Notes: generated by a model not told the origin, from the letters alone. A stretch of DNA of 22,268 bases from Thermodesulfovibrionales bacterium (GCA_021129835.1 JAJOKM010000096.1:1-22268), one strand, 5' to 3'. Shown: positions 13,642-22,203, numbered from the stretch's first letter. Program-made: numbers and translations.

Positions 13642-16468
13642 TAACATTGTAGCATCTTTCACAAATGCCTGGATGGTCGTCAAGCTTCCCAACTGTTGTG
13701 CTCCAGTTCCAACACCTCACACATTTATTGCCATGTGCCCTTTCTACTTCTATATAGAGGGAATCAAACTCTCTGCTTTCATAGCTATCTGGTGTCTTCT
13801 GGCTGAGCGGATAAATTTTGACCCCTGAGACGATGAAAAGCGTTGGTAAAAAGTCCTTATAAGTCTCAAGAAGGTCGCGTTCTTCTTCTGCCACATAGAA
13901 AAGGAGTTTTGCCTCGAGGGAATTGCCTATAAATCTATCCTTTCTTTTGATCTCGAGTGCCTTGTTGGCTTCATTTCTTATGGATATGAGTCTGGACCAC
14001 TCCATTTCTAGTCTTCCATCAATAAACTCCTCCCTCACAGCCGGAAATGATGACAAAAAAATACTCTCGCTTTCAGCTTGCTGCCACTTCAGTGCATAGC
14101 TCCATACCTCTTCAGCCGTAAAAGAGAGCACCGGCGCCATTAATCTGGTCATATCCACCAGTATTTGATATAAGACCCACTGGGATGCTCGCCTTTCTAC
14201 TGAATCTGCCCTGGATATATAGAGGCGGTCTTTCAAGATATCAAGATAGAAAGAGCTCATATCGACAATACAGAAGTCATAAATGGAATGAAACACCTCG
14301 TGAAAAGTAAAGCTTTCGTATGCCGATGCAACCCTTTTTATCAGTCCCTGGAGTCTGCTCATCGCCCACCTGTCAATTTCGAGGAGGTGTTCAGAGTAAT
14401 CTCTTCCATCGTAGTCATAGATATTGGCGAGGAGAAACCTTGCTGTATTTCTGATCTTTTTATATGCCTCAGTAAGCCGGTCGATTATCTCTTTTGATAT
14501 CTTTACATCTTCACGGTAATCCTCTGCAGATACCCATAATCTCAGTATTTCAGCGCCGTTAGTCTTTATGATCTCCTGCGGCAATATAACATTGCCGAGG
14601 GACTTGGACATCTTCCTCCCCATGCTATCTACAGCAAAGCCGTGAGTCAGCGCCGCTTTGTAAGGTGCCCTTCCACTTGTTCCGACAGAAACAATGATTG
14701 AACTCTGAAACCATCCTCTGTGCTGGTCACTCCCTTCAAGATACATCTCTGCTGGAGACGAAAGCCTCTCGTCCCTTTCGAGGACTGCAGCGTGGCTCAC
14801 ACCTGAGTCAAACCATACATCTAAAATATCGGTCTCTTTTTTGAATGAGTTACCACCGCATCTGCTGCACCTGTAGCCATCATCCAGAATCTCTTCTGCG
14901 CTTACTGTAAACCATATATCGGCGCCTTGCTGTTCCACCAAGCTTGTAATCTTACTATATAACTCTTCATCCTCGATGAAGGTATCACAACCATTGCATG
15001 TAATAAGTGGTATAGGAACCCCCCATGACCTCTGTCTGGAGATGCACCAATCAGGTCTATTTGAGACCATTCCGTATATCCTGTCCCTACCCCACGATGG
15101 AATCCATTCAACCTTTTCTATCTCCTCAAGGCACTTTCTCCTCAGTCCCCCCTTTTCCATAGAGATAAACCACTGGGCTGTTGCCCTGAATATTACAGGC
15201 CTTTTGCATCTCCAGCAATGTGGATAAGAATGCCTTATCCTTTCATCGCCAAGGAGGGCATTCCTCTCTTTTAGTCTCTCTATAATTCCATCGTTTGCCT
15301 TAAAAACAGACTGCCCTTCAAATTCAGGTACAGACTTTGTGAATCTGCCTCTGTCATCCACAGGCGCATATATGTCAAGCCCGTATTTGAGCCCAACTTC
15401 ATAATCCTCTTCGCCGTGACCTGGGGCGATATGGACAACGCCGCTGCCACTGCCTCCACCAATAGTAACAAAATCGCCTGTAACTACCTTTGATTCCCTC
15501 TCTATAAACGGGTGTTGTGTCCTTATCCCTTCTAATTTTTTTCCTGAAACCGCGAAAACAACATCTCCCTTTATATCGAGTCTTTTCCTCAGATTTTCGA
15601 GGTTGTCTTCGGCGACTATAAGGATTTCCTCTTCTTTCGCAACCGCAACATAGATAAGTTCTGGATGCACCACAAGGGCAAGGTTTGCTGGAAGTGTCCA
15701 CGGAGTGGTCGTCCATATAACAAAATATGTCCTTGCACTGGGGCACTGCTCCGGGCCTAACTTCCCTTTGACGCGGCTGTTTAGCTGAGGTAAATATTTA
15801 TTAATACCCTCTTTTATGACCTCAAATTTTACAAATATAGAAGGAGATTCCTTCTCTTCATACTCCACCTCTGCCTCTGCAAGGGCCGTAACACATGAAG
15901 GACACCAACGAACAGGCCTTTTACCTTTATAAACTGAACCATTCTTTACAAACCTAAAGAACTCCCTGACGATGGATGCCTCATAATCATAAGACATCGT
16001 CAGGTATGGTCTATCCCAGTCGCCAAAGACACCAAGCCTTTTAAACTCTTCTCTCTGGATATTCACAAACTTCCCTGCATATTCCCTGCAGAGCCGCCTC
16101 TTTTCCATGACATTAACCTGCTCCCTTTTCTTGCCGAGAGATTTATCAATCTGGTGCTCCACAGGAAGACCATGGCAGTCCCAACCAGGAACATAGGGCG
16201 AATAATGCCCTTGCATGGAGTTATATTTGACAATAATGTCTTTGATGACTTTATTAATTACATGGCCAATATGGATATTTCCATTGGCATATGGAGGACC
16301 ATCGTGGAGGATATATCGTCTGCCGCCTCTATTCTTCTCCTGAAGTTTTCTATAAATAGATCCATCTTTCCAAAACCTCAGTACTTCTGGCTCCATCTGA
16401 TTAAGGTTTGCCTTCATCGGAAATTTGGTTTGTGGTAAACTAAGGGTGTCTTTGTAATCAACTATCAC
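13634..16468 (-). CDS. ileS: Isoleucyl-tRNA synthetase
   Basis: Class I aminoacyl-tRNA synthetase that charges tRNA-Ile, with a proofreading domain that clears Val-tRNA-Ile. The 944-residue protein has the HIGH motif as HIGH (residues 66-69, in DGPPYANGNIHIGH), the CP1 editing domain (FVIWTTTPWTLPANLAL), WCISRQR, DVWFDSGVSHAAVL, and KMSKS at about 619-623. The C-terminus carries the zinc ribbon CVRC...CERC of the bacterial long form. The start is GTG at 16468, giving the usual MxVDYKDTLxLPxTxFPM N-terminus; the next ATG (16417) would remove that conserved part. No Shine-Dalgarno precedes the GTG. Its likely partner in isoleucine decoding, tilS, lies nearby. It is divergent from rpsT. Confidence 0.96.
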   Translation of the reverse strand: MIVDYKDTLSLPQTKFPMKANLNQMEPEVLRFWKDGSIYRKLQEKNRGGRRYILHDGPPYANGNIHIGHVINKVIKDIIVKYNSMQGHYSPYVPGWDCHGLPVEHQIDKSLGKKREQVNVMEKRRLCREYAGKFVNIQREEFKRLGVFGDWDRPYLTMSYDYEASIVREFFRFVKNGSVYKGKRPVRWCPSCVTALAEAEVEYEEKESPSIFVKFEVIKEGINKYLPQLNSRVKGKLGPEQCPSARTYFVIWTTTPWTLPANLALVVHPELIYVAVAKEEEILIVAEDNLENLRKRLDIKGDVVFAVSGKKLEGIRTQHPFIERESKVVTGDFVTIGGGSGSGVVHIAPGHGEEDYEVGLKYGLDIYAPVDDRGRFTKSVPEFEGQSVFKANDGIIERLKERNALLGDERIRHSYPHCWRCKRPVIFRATAQWFISMEKGGLRRKCLEEIEKVEWIPSWGRDRIYGMVSNRPDWCISRQRSWGVPIPLITCNGCDTFIEDEELYSKITSLVEQQGADIWFTVSAEEILDDGYRCSRCGGNSFKKETDILDVWFDSGVSHAAVLERDERLSSPAEMYLEGSDQHRGWFQSSIIVSVGTSGRAPYKAALTHGFAVDSMGRKMSKSLGNVILPQEIIKTNGAEILRLWVSAEDYREDVKISKEIIDRLTEAYKKIRNTARFLLANIYDYDGRDYSEHLLEIDRWAMSRLQGLIKRVASAYESFTFHEVFHSIYDFCIVDMSSFYLDILKDRLYISRADSVERRASQWVLYQILVDMTRLMAPVLSFTAEEVWSYALKWQQAESESIFLSSFPAVREEFIDGRLEMEWSRLISIRNEANKALEIKRKDRFIGNSLEAKLLFYVAEEERDLLETYKDFLPTLFIVSGVKIYPLSQKTPDSYESREFDSLYIEVERAHGNKCVRCWNWSTTVGKLDDHPGICERCYNVIK

Positions 16469-16477
16469 GATAAAAAG

Positions 16478-16505
16478 GTTATCACTAAAAGGTTTTTAAT
16501 GTCAA
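16478..16505 (-). promoter_or_regulatory. Candidate ileS promoter very close to the start codon
   Basis: On the minus strand a perfect TTGACA (16505-16500) is followed after 16 nt by GATAAC (16483-16478). Transcription would begin only a few bases before the GTG at 16468, so the mRNA might be nearly leaderless. The -10 box is weak, so a promoter further upstream is possible. Confidence 0.35.
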
Positions 16506-16544
16506 GGAGGCGAAATTTGGTATCACTACCTCATTTAAAAGGCA

Positions 16545-16574
16545 TTGATTTTATGTTAAGATGTATGCTATCAT
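16545..16574 (+). promoter_or_regulatory. Candidate rpsT promoter
   Basis: TTGATT (16545-16550) and TATCAT (16569-16574) are 18 nt apart, about 75 nt before the rpsT start. Both boxes are fair matches only. Confidence 0.35.
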
Positions 16575-16657
16575 TTGATCTCAATTTGCACTTTGCATTA
16601 AGCAATTAAATTATGGTTTTTTGATTCATAATCGAAATTATAACAGGAGGGCGGTAA

Positions 16658-17023
16658 TTGGCAGATAAGACAGCACCAAAGAAGAAACTATCAGTCATTA
16701 AGAGGGCAAGGCAGTCTGAGAAGCGGAAGTTGCGAAATCAATCAGTTAAGACAAAAATAAAGACCTACACGATTAAAGCAGAAAAGGCCTTGTTATCAAA
16801 AGAGAGAGATAATATTGATAAAACATTGAAAGAAGCTGTCAAGACAATAAGTAGCGCTGTATCCAAGGGTATTACTCATAAGAATACAGCATCGAGAAAG
16901 ATATCGAGACTCGCAAAAAAGGCATTTTTGCTAAGCGGGCAGGAAGAAAAGATTTCACTAAAGAAACAGGAGCAAGAGGCTTCTGTTTCTGGACAAGAGA
17001 CTTCACCAAAAAGCAAGGTATAA
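16658..17023 (+). CDS. rpsT: 30S ribosomal protein S20
   Basis: S20 binds 16S rRNA in the body of the small subunit and helps 30S assembly. The TTG start at 16658 follows CAGGAGG (16644-16650) with 7-nt spacing. The N-terminus ADKTAPKKKLSVIKRARQSE and the segment KGITHKNTASRKISRLAKKA are typical of S20, and the protein is very lysine-rich. At 121 residues it is longer than the usual 85-90. The excess is a C-terminal tail of about 28 residues rich in Q, E, S and K after the conserved ISRLAKKAFLL. A TTG start is known for rpsT in some bacteria and is linked to S20 autoregulation there. Confidence 0.92.
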   Translation: MADKTAPKKKLSVIKRARQSEKRKLRNQSVKTKIKTYTIKAEKALLSKERDNIDKTLKEAVKTISSAVSKGITHKNTASRKISRLAKKAFLLSGQEEKISLKKQEQEASVSGQETSPKSKV

Positions 17024-17060
17024 GAGATTAAGTAGTTAAGAGAAAGGCTTAACTGCTTGC
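17021..17060 (+). terminator. Hairpin between convergent rpsT and holA
   Basis: AGTTAAG (17034-17040) pairs with CTTAACT (17048-17054) across a 7-nt loop. In the rpsT-sense RNA the stem extends by about five more pairs, including two G-U pairs; in the opposite RNA these become mismatches. It therefore suits rpsT better. No T-tract follows. The sequence also has 7-nt phasing (TAAGAGA, TTAAGTA, GTTAAGA). Confidence 0.45.
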
Positions 17061-17064
17061 TTAC

Positions 17065-17964
17065 CTACCTTGTTCGACTGTTATTAAGCAGCTTAATTAA
17101 TAATTCTTCTATGACATGGCTGTGAGAGTTCTTTATGGCAACATCTGCCTGGTGCAATAACCCCAAAATTTCTTCAAGATATCTTCCTTCTTTATTATGG
17201 CTGAACTCAGTGGCAAGAGAGGTATACTGCCAGTTTAATGCGCCGAGTAACATTTGTGATTCGGTATTTCTGTTTACAGTTTCGAATATTCTGAAGACCT
17301 CCTTTGCATCCCTTTTTTTAAGGGCATTTACAAGGTCAAAGGCATTATACTCAATCCCAGCATAAACCGTGTTTTTAATATCATCAATATCAATGGTGCC
17401 ACCAGCACTCCATGAGGAGATCTTCTCTACCTCGGAATAAAGCATCCAGAGGTCTGTTCCAGCAAGGCTTATCAGATATTCTACCGCCCTGTCTGTAAGA
17501 CTTATGCCCTTTCTCTCTGCCCGGTCTTTTACCCATAATGGGATCTCTCGTTCGTATATAGTAAGTGCAATAGTCTTTACATTTTTTAAGACAGTTGTGT
17601 TGAAGGGCCTTGGTCTCCCACTGCATAACATTACCAGAAGGGATCTGCTCGAGGGATTTGCCAGATAACCTTCAAGCTTCTTTATCTCTACTTTTGAGGC
17701 CTTTTGTATATTTTCGATAACGACTACTTTTCTGCCAGACGAAAAGGGCAGAGTATTTAAAATGTCTATGATCTGGACCATGGGTCTGCTGTCGCTTGGA
17801 GATTTCATATCGAATACATCGAAATCAAACCCACTACTGTCACGGTGTTTGTCCTTTATGATAGAGAGAACCTCATAAAGCAAGAAGTCTTCAGTGGAAT
17901 AAAACAGATATGCGTCAGATGGCAGTCCTTTTAGTCGTTCTTGCTGAAATTGCTTGATACTCAT
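17065..17964 (-). CDS. holA: DNA polymerase III subunit delta
   Basis: HolA is the wrench subunit of the clamp loader and opens the beta sliding clamp. The product from ATG 17964 has 299 residues, slightly shorter than E. coli delta. It has the family layout: N-terminal AYLFYSTEDFLLYEVLSII, a central segment KVVVIENIQKASKVEIKKLE, and a helical C-terminal region with GTDLWMLYSEVEKI and DLVNALKKRDAKEVFRI. A GTG at 17979 overlaps the lptE stop, but GAGAGG sits 7 nt before the ATG at 17964, so the ATG is preferred. The order leuS-lptE-holA is also found in E. coli, which supports the call. Confidence 0.88.
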   Translation of the reverse strand: MSIKQFQQERLKGLPSDAYLFYSTEDFLLYEVLSIIKDKHRDSSGFDFDVFDMKSPSDSRPMVQIIDILNTLPFSSGRKVVVIENIQKASKVEIKKLEGYLANPSSRSLLVMLCSGRPRPFNTTVLKNVKTIALTIYEREIPLWVKDRAERKGISLTDRAVEYLISLAGTDLWMLYSEVEKISSWSAGGTIDIDDIKNTVYAGIEYNAFDLVNALKKRDAKEVFRIFETVNRNTESQMLLGALNWQYTSLATEFSHNKEGRYLEEILGLLHQADVAIKNSHSHVIEELLIKLLNNSRTR

Positions 17965-17975
17965 AAACAGACCTC

Positions 17976-18491
17976 TCACATGAATGTTATTCGCCTGGTT
18001 AACTCACGGGATAGATTCCTCAAGGCAGTCTCTGTCGAGAGTTCTTTCTGGATAATAACTCGTTCGAGTTTGCCGACAGAACTAAACGAGGCGACAAAGG
18101 GACTCTCGGCAACGAGTGGAACAGACTTGCCGGTCTCTCTGTCGATAAGCCTGAAGGTTGCCTTTATAATAATCTCGTATCGTGTCGCTACCAATAACCG
18201 CTCAGCCACCGGTTTCAGGTTGAACGCGGTTATTTCCCCTTCAAGAATATACCTTGATAGCGGGCAGAGACGAAAACCGTATTCTGCAAGTGTATCCGCC
18301 AGCACTCTGTTGAATCTGTCTTGCAATCCTGGTTCGACCGTTTTGTTTTCTATTATCCCGATCGAAATGGTGTCAAAAGGAAGGTCGGCCCTTGTCTGCA
18401 TAACAAAGCCGGCGCAACCCATTAAGCCGGAGATAGCAAGCAGCAAGAAACAAGACATTACTACTTTAGTGAAATGGCTATAATTGAGCAA
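17976..18491 (-). CDS. lptE: LPS-assembly lipoprotein LptE
   Basis: LptE plugs and helps fold the outer-membrane LptD barrel that places LPS on the cell surface. The 171-residue protein has a lipoprotein signal with lipobox LMGC (Cys26), then CAGF, PFDTISIGIIENKTVEPGLQ (a typical LptE strand segment), LADTLAEYGF and a C-terminal ALRNLSRELTRRI helix. Identity rests mainly on the lipobox, size and position between leuS and holA, since LptE is poorly conserved. The start is TTG at 18491, 7 nt after the leuS stop; it supplies the basic residue (Lys9) before the hydrophobic core. An ATG at 18458 would leave only 14 residues before the cysteine and no positive charge. Confidence 0.82.
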   Translation of the reverse strand: MLNYSHFTKVVMSCFLLLAISGLMGCAGFVMQTRADLPFDTISIGIIENKTVEPGLQDRFNRVLADTLAEYGFRLCPLSRYILEGEITAFNLKPVAERLLVATRYEIIIKATFRLIDRETGKSVPLVAESPFVASFSSVGKLERVIIQKELSTETALRNLSRELTRRITFM

Positions 18492-18498
18492 TTATTAG

Positions 18499-21099
18499 TT
18501 ACCTGTCGCTTATCACTATATTTACAAGCCTTCCTCGGACAGCAACAACCTTTTTTATCATCTTTCCATCCAGCAGCTTTTTTATCTTCGGCTCTTGCAG
18601 TGCCTTCTGTTTTGCATCTTCATCAGAGAGCCCTGCAGTCACAACTATTTTTGATCTCAGTCTTCCATTTATCTGCACTACAAGTTCTATCTTTTCCTCT
18701 TTTGCGAGGGATTCATTCCATGTTGGCCATGGATGCTTGAATATACTATCTTTTTCACCAACTATTTCCCATAGCTCCTCACTAATATGCGGTGCAAAAG
18801 GGGCGAGCAGCAGCAAGGTCTGCTTGATAGCAAAATCTCTGACATCCCGGTCTTCTCTGGTTTCTGTCTCAGACGCCGAGATATCATTCATTAGTCCCAT
18901 CAGTGCCGCAATGGCGGTATTAAAATGATAATCCTTTTCTATATCATTTGTCACCTTCTTTATGGTCTGATGGGTCTTCCTTAGCAAAGAAGAGGCATTT
19001 GGCGATCTGTTATGCATTATGGGCTCGATTATTTCATGTCCCTTGACCTCGGTCTTTAGCCCTCTATGACTATAAATAGACCTCCATAGTCTGTTCAAAA
19101 ATCTATAGGCGCCCTCTACCCCCTTGTCTGACCATTCGAGATCCCTCTCAGGGGGAGCAGCAAAGAGGGAAAACAGTCTTACCGTATCAGCGCCATATTT
19201 TTTGATGAGGACATCGGGGTCGACTACATTTTTTTTGGACTTGGACATCTTCTCGACCCTGCCCTTTTGCGCTACTTCTCCGCAATGCATACATCTATTA
19301 TCCGTTACCTCCTCAGGCGAAAGCCAGTCATGCTTATGGCATCTCCAGGTCTCCTTGCAGACCATGCCCTGTGCCAGCAGGTTTTGAAACGGATTGGTGA
19401 GATTAAGGATTCCCAATTCCTTCATAACCATTGTGAAGAACCGCGAATACAGAAGGTGCAACACGGCGTGTTCTATGCCACCGATATATTGGTTAACCGG
19501 CATCCAGTAGTTAATTGTAGATTGGGAATTATGGATTGCAGATTGCAGATTTATAGATTCAGATTGGGGCTCACTGCCGCCTTTCAGACAATAAGCCACA
19601 AAATACCATGAGGAGTCTACAAAAGTATCCATGGTATCAGTCTCTCTTTTTGCCTCCCCAGCACATCTGGGGCAATTAACCCTGAGGAATTCTTCTGATA
19701 CCGCAAGAGGAGAACCTCCTTTACCACTAAAGTCGATATCCTCTGGCAATATCACCGGGAGGTCTCCTTCAGGAACAGGCACTGTGCCACACTTATCACA
19801 ATAGACTATAGGGATGGGCGTTCCCCAATACCTCTGTCTCGAAATACCCCAATCCCTTAGCTTATAATTGATAGCCTTTTCACCATAACCTTTATCTTCA
19901 ATATATTTACCGATCTCCCTTTTTGCATCTTCGCTCTCCAGTCCACTGAATTGCCCTGAGTTAACTACAATCCCCGCATCTTCGTATGCCTCACTAATTG
20001 ACCCGTTACTTATTGCTTGCAACTCGCCGCTACTATCTTCGGATACTATAACGACCTTTATAGGGAGGTTATATATCTGCGCAAATTCAAAATCCCTCTG
20101 GTCATGGGCAGGAACAGACATGATAGCACCGGTGCCATACTCCATCAGGACAAAACTTGCCACATATATCGGTATCTTCTCATTGGTCAATGGATTGGTG
20201 GCATAATGTCCTGTAGGCAATCCTTCTTTATCCGCCGCTTCTCCAGATTTTGATTGCATGGTTTTTAAGCTAGTTCTATCTTTAACCAGTCTCTCTGACA
20301 GCGGATGCTCAGGGGCAAGACAGACAAAGGTTGCACCAAATATAGTATCAGGTCTTGTCGTGTATACCCTAATCTTCTCTGCTATCGTCTCAATAGGGAA
20401 ATCTACTATAACCCCCTCGCTTTTGCCAATCCAATTCTTCTGCATCGAGACGATCCTTTCAGGCCATCCCTTCAATTCGTCGCAGCCCCGCAATAAATCT
20501 TCTGCATAGGCGGTGATTTTTAAAAACCATTGCTCAAGCCTCTTCTGGATGACAGTGTTGTCACACCTCCAGCATTTGCCGTCAACTACCTGTTCGTTGG
20601 CAAGAACAGTATCACATGGCGAGCACCAGTTCACAAAGGAAGGACTTTTGTAGGCAAGCCCTTTTTCATATAGTCTCAGGAAGAACCACTGATTCCATTT
20701 ATAATATTCCGGATTACATGTGGCTATCTCACTTTTCCAGTCATAGCTCAACCCCATTCGGTTGAGCTGCCTTTTCATGTAGTCTATATTGTCATATGTC
20801 CATTTTGCTGGATGCAGATCATGCTCTATAGCAGCATTCTCGGCAGGCAGCCCAAAGGCATCCCATCCCATTGGGTGCAGGACATTAAAGCCCCGCATCC
20901 TCTTGTATCTCGCAATAACATCCCCGATGGTGTAATTACGGATATGCCCCATATGAATCTTCCCCGAGGGGTACGGGAACATCTCAAGGCAATAGAATTT
21001 TTCTTTAGAAGTCTCATTGTCGGCAGCATGAAGCTTCATTTCGGACCAGTATTTCTGCCATTTAGGCTCTATTTCATTAAAATCATATCTTTCTTTCAT
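18499..21099 (-). CDS. leuS: Leucyl-tRNA synthetase
   Basis: Class I synthetase that charges tRNA-Leu, with an editing domain. The 866-residue protein shows HMGH (residues 49-52, in FPYPSGKIHMGHIRNYTIGD), the CP1 editing stretch TTRPDTIFGATF, WGISRQRYWGTPIP, zinc-type cysteine pairs (CDKC, CPRC), DTMDTFVDSSWYF and KMSKS at about 617-621. A second Cys-rich insert (CKETWRCHKHDW...CMHC) precedes KMSKS. A loop between DSSWYF and NYWMPVNQYIGG is encoded by a 7-nt repeat tract (19517-19565) and is longer than in E. coli. An A8 run in the KMSKS codons is in frame. The ATG at 21099 is 6 nt after the mogA stop; its Shine-Dalgarno is poor, consistent with coupling. Confidence 0.96.
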   Translation of the reverse strand: MKERYDFNEIEPKWQKYWSEMKLHAADNETSKEKFYCLEMFPYPSGKIHMGHIRNYTIGDVIARYKRMRGFNVLHPMGWDAFGLPAENAAIEHDLHPAKWTYDNIDYMKRQLNRMGLSYDWKSEIATCNPEYYKWNQWFFLRLYEKGLAYKSPSFVNWCSPCDTVLANEQVVDGKCWRCDNTVIQKRLEQWFLKITAYAEDLLRGCDELKGWPERIVSMQKNWIGKSEGVIVDFPIETIAEKIRVYTTRPDTIFGATFVCLAPEHPLSERLVKDRTSLKTMQSKSGEAADKEGLPTGHYATNPLTNEKIPIYVASFVLMEYGTGAIMSVPAHDQRDFEFAQIYNLPIKVVIVSEDSSGELQAISNGSISEAYEDAGIVVNSGQFSGLESEDAKREIGKYIEDKGYGEKAINYKLRDWGISRQRYWGTPIPIVYCDKCGTVPVPEGDLPVILPEDIDFSGKGGSPLAVSEEFLRVNCPRCAGEAKRETDTMDTFVDSSWYFVAYCLKGGSEPQSESINLQSAIHNSQSTINYWMPVNQYIGGIEHAVLHLLYSRFFTMVMKELGILNLTNPFQNLLAQGMVCKETWRCHKHDWLSPEEVTDNRCMHCGEVAQKGRVEKMSKSKKNVVDPDVLIKKYGADTVRLFSLFAAPPERDLEWSDKGVEGAYRFLNRLWRSIYSHRGLKTEVKGHEIIEPIMHNRSPNASSLLRKTHQTIKKVTNDIEKDYHFNTAIAALMGLMNDISASETETREDRDVRDFAIKQTLLLLAPFAPHISEELWEIVGEKDSIFKHPWPTWNESLAKEEKIELVVQINGRLRSKIVVTAGLSDEDAKQKALQEPKIKKLLDGKMIKKVVAVRGRLVNIVISDR
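19517..19565. repeat. Heptamer repeat tract embedded in leuS
   Basis: Seven 7-nt units, six of them ending in ATT: GTAGATT, GGGAATT, ATGGATT, GCAGATT, GCAGATT, TATAGAT, TCAGATT. On the coding strand this is the AATCTGC-type repeat and yields the low-complexity peptide SESINLQSAIHNSQSTIN. The flanking codons on both sides are normal LeuS. Confidence 0.75.
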
Positions 21100-21105
21100 T
21101 ATTTT

Positions 21106-21585
21106 TTATCTTGCACACTCTTTTGTGTCTCCTTTTATCTTTTCGATTGCATGTGATACTGTATCAAGGATTACTTCCAGGTTTTCCTTAACAGCAACTG
21201 GGCTGCCTGGTAGGTTTATTATGAGTGTTTGACCTTTCATGCCCGCAACTGCCCTCGAGAGCATCGCCCTCTTAGTCTTTTTCGATCCTTCCATCCTCAT
21301 TGCCTCGGTTATTCCAGGGATCTCCTTTTCTATTACATCATGAGTTGCCTCTGGTGTCACATCCCTTGGCGAAAGGCCGGTGCCACCTGTGGTAAGGATT
21401 AGGTCAACCTTATTGACATATCTTAGAAGCCTCTCCTTTATCAAATCCCTTTCATCAGGTAATACATCATAATATCTTACTTCACCCAATCCCTCAAAAA
21501 TTTCTGCTATATCTGGGCCGCTTTTATCCTCTCTCTCCCCTCTTGAGCCCTTATCGCTTAATGTAAGAACTGCAATGGTTATCAT
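21106..21585 (-). CDS. mogA: Molybdopterin adenylyltransferase (MogA/MoaB family)
   Basis: Adenylylates molybdopterin before molybdate insertion in molybdenum-cofactor synthesis. The 159-residue single-domain protein starts ITIAVLTLSDKGSRGEREDK, has the MPT-binding TTGGTGLSPRD (residues 65-75) followed by VTPEAT, and ends with TLIINLPGSPVAVKENLE. Length matches MogA/MoaB; the two cannot be separated with certainty from sequence alone. The ATG at 21585 overlaps the stop of the MOSC gene (ATGA), a sign of tight coupling. Confidence 0.88.
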   Translation of the reverse strand: MITIAVLTLSDKGSRGEREDKSGPDIAEIFEGLGEVRYYDVLPDERDLIKERLLRYVNKVDLILTTGGTGLSPRDVTPEATHDVIEKEIPGITEAMRMEGSKKTKRAMLSRAVAGMKGQTLIINLPGSPVAVKENLEVILDTVSHAIEKIKGDTKECAR

Positions 21586-22043
21586 CTTACCCTTAATTCG
21601 TCCCCTTTCTTAATCCTTCCACCATTTAAGATTTTAACAAAGATTCCTTCACTCAGCATAACACAATCCCCTGCCTGGTGATATATATTGCACCTGGTGT
21701 GGCATTCTTTTCCGATCTGGCTAACCTCCCCAATGGCCTCTCTGCCAATGCCTATCTTTGACCCGATCGATAGAGACAACAGATCGGTCCCCATAGTAGT
21801 TATATTCTCTGCAAAATCCCCCGGGTTTACATCAAGCCCCGTTGCCCGCATCTTTTTGATGCTCTCGATCGAAAGGAGGCTTACCTGCCTGTGACTCAGC
21901 AAAGAGGCATGTGCATCGCCTTCGATTCCGTGGTTTTCGCTTATAATTGCTTCATCAACAGGGGTTTTTTTCATCCCTTTCTCTTTACTGATATTTATAG
22001 AGGCGATCTCCCCTGACACCGGACTTTCACTTGCCCTTACCAA
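21582..22043 (-). CDS. MOSC domain protein
   Basis: MOSC domains bind a molybdenum or sulfur-carrying ligand and occur in molybdenum-cofactor sulfurases and in YiiM/YuaD-like proteins. This stand-alone 153-residue form has GIEGDAHAS (residues 39-47), HRQVSLLSIESI (51-62), NPGDFAENIT (73-82), and a cysteine motif with Cys114, Cys118 and Cys127 (GKECHTRC...GDC). The last part ends in RIKKGDELRV. The start is TTG at 22043 with AGGAGG 5 nt upstream, a clear ribosome site that decides the start. It is the first gene of the MOSC-mogA-leuS-lptE-holA cluster. The pairing with mogA supports a molybdenum-cofactor role, probably in sulfuration or cofactor handling. Confidence 0.9.
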   Translation of the reverse strand: MVRASESPVSGEIASINISKEKGMKKTPVDEAIISENHGIEGDAHASLLSHRQVSLLSIESIKKMRATGLDVNPGDFAENITTMGTDLLSLSIGSKIGIGREAIGEVSQIGKECHTRCNIYHQAGDCVMLSEGIFVKILNGGRIKKGDELRVR

Positions 22044-22073
22044 AACAGCCTCCTACCTTCAGATATAATAAAT

Positions 22074-22113
22074 ATTATACCTATTTAGACATCCTGAGCT
22101 TTAGAGGATGTCT
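22074..22113 (-). promoter_or_regulatory. Promoter -10 box and overlapping inverted repeat upstream of the MOSC gene
   Basis: On the minus strand a perfect TATAAT lies at 22079-22074, about 30 nt before the TTG start. No good -35 is present. Instead a 9-bp inverted repeat, AGACATCCT (22087-22095) and AGGATGTCT (22105-22113), covers the -35 position. That arrangement fits an activator or repressor site, but no regulator is identified. Confidence 0.4.
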
Positions 22114-22174
22114 GCTTAAGAAAGTTTATAAGAGGAGTTTATCAACTGCTGCTTTATTTTTGCAATTCGGACTT

Positions 22175-22203
22175 TTGACAATACTCTCTTTAAATGATAG
22201 AAT
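22175..22203 (+). promoter_or_regulatory. Near-consensus promoter for a gene leaving the right edge
   Basis: TTGACA (22175-22180) and TAGAAT (22198-22203) have 17-nt spacing; the -35 is perfect and the -10 has one mismatch. A short coding start may follow (ATG at 22235, MARITTDIYRA, preceded by GGATGG, or ATG at 22227), but too little is present to identify the gene. Confidence 0.6.
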
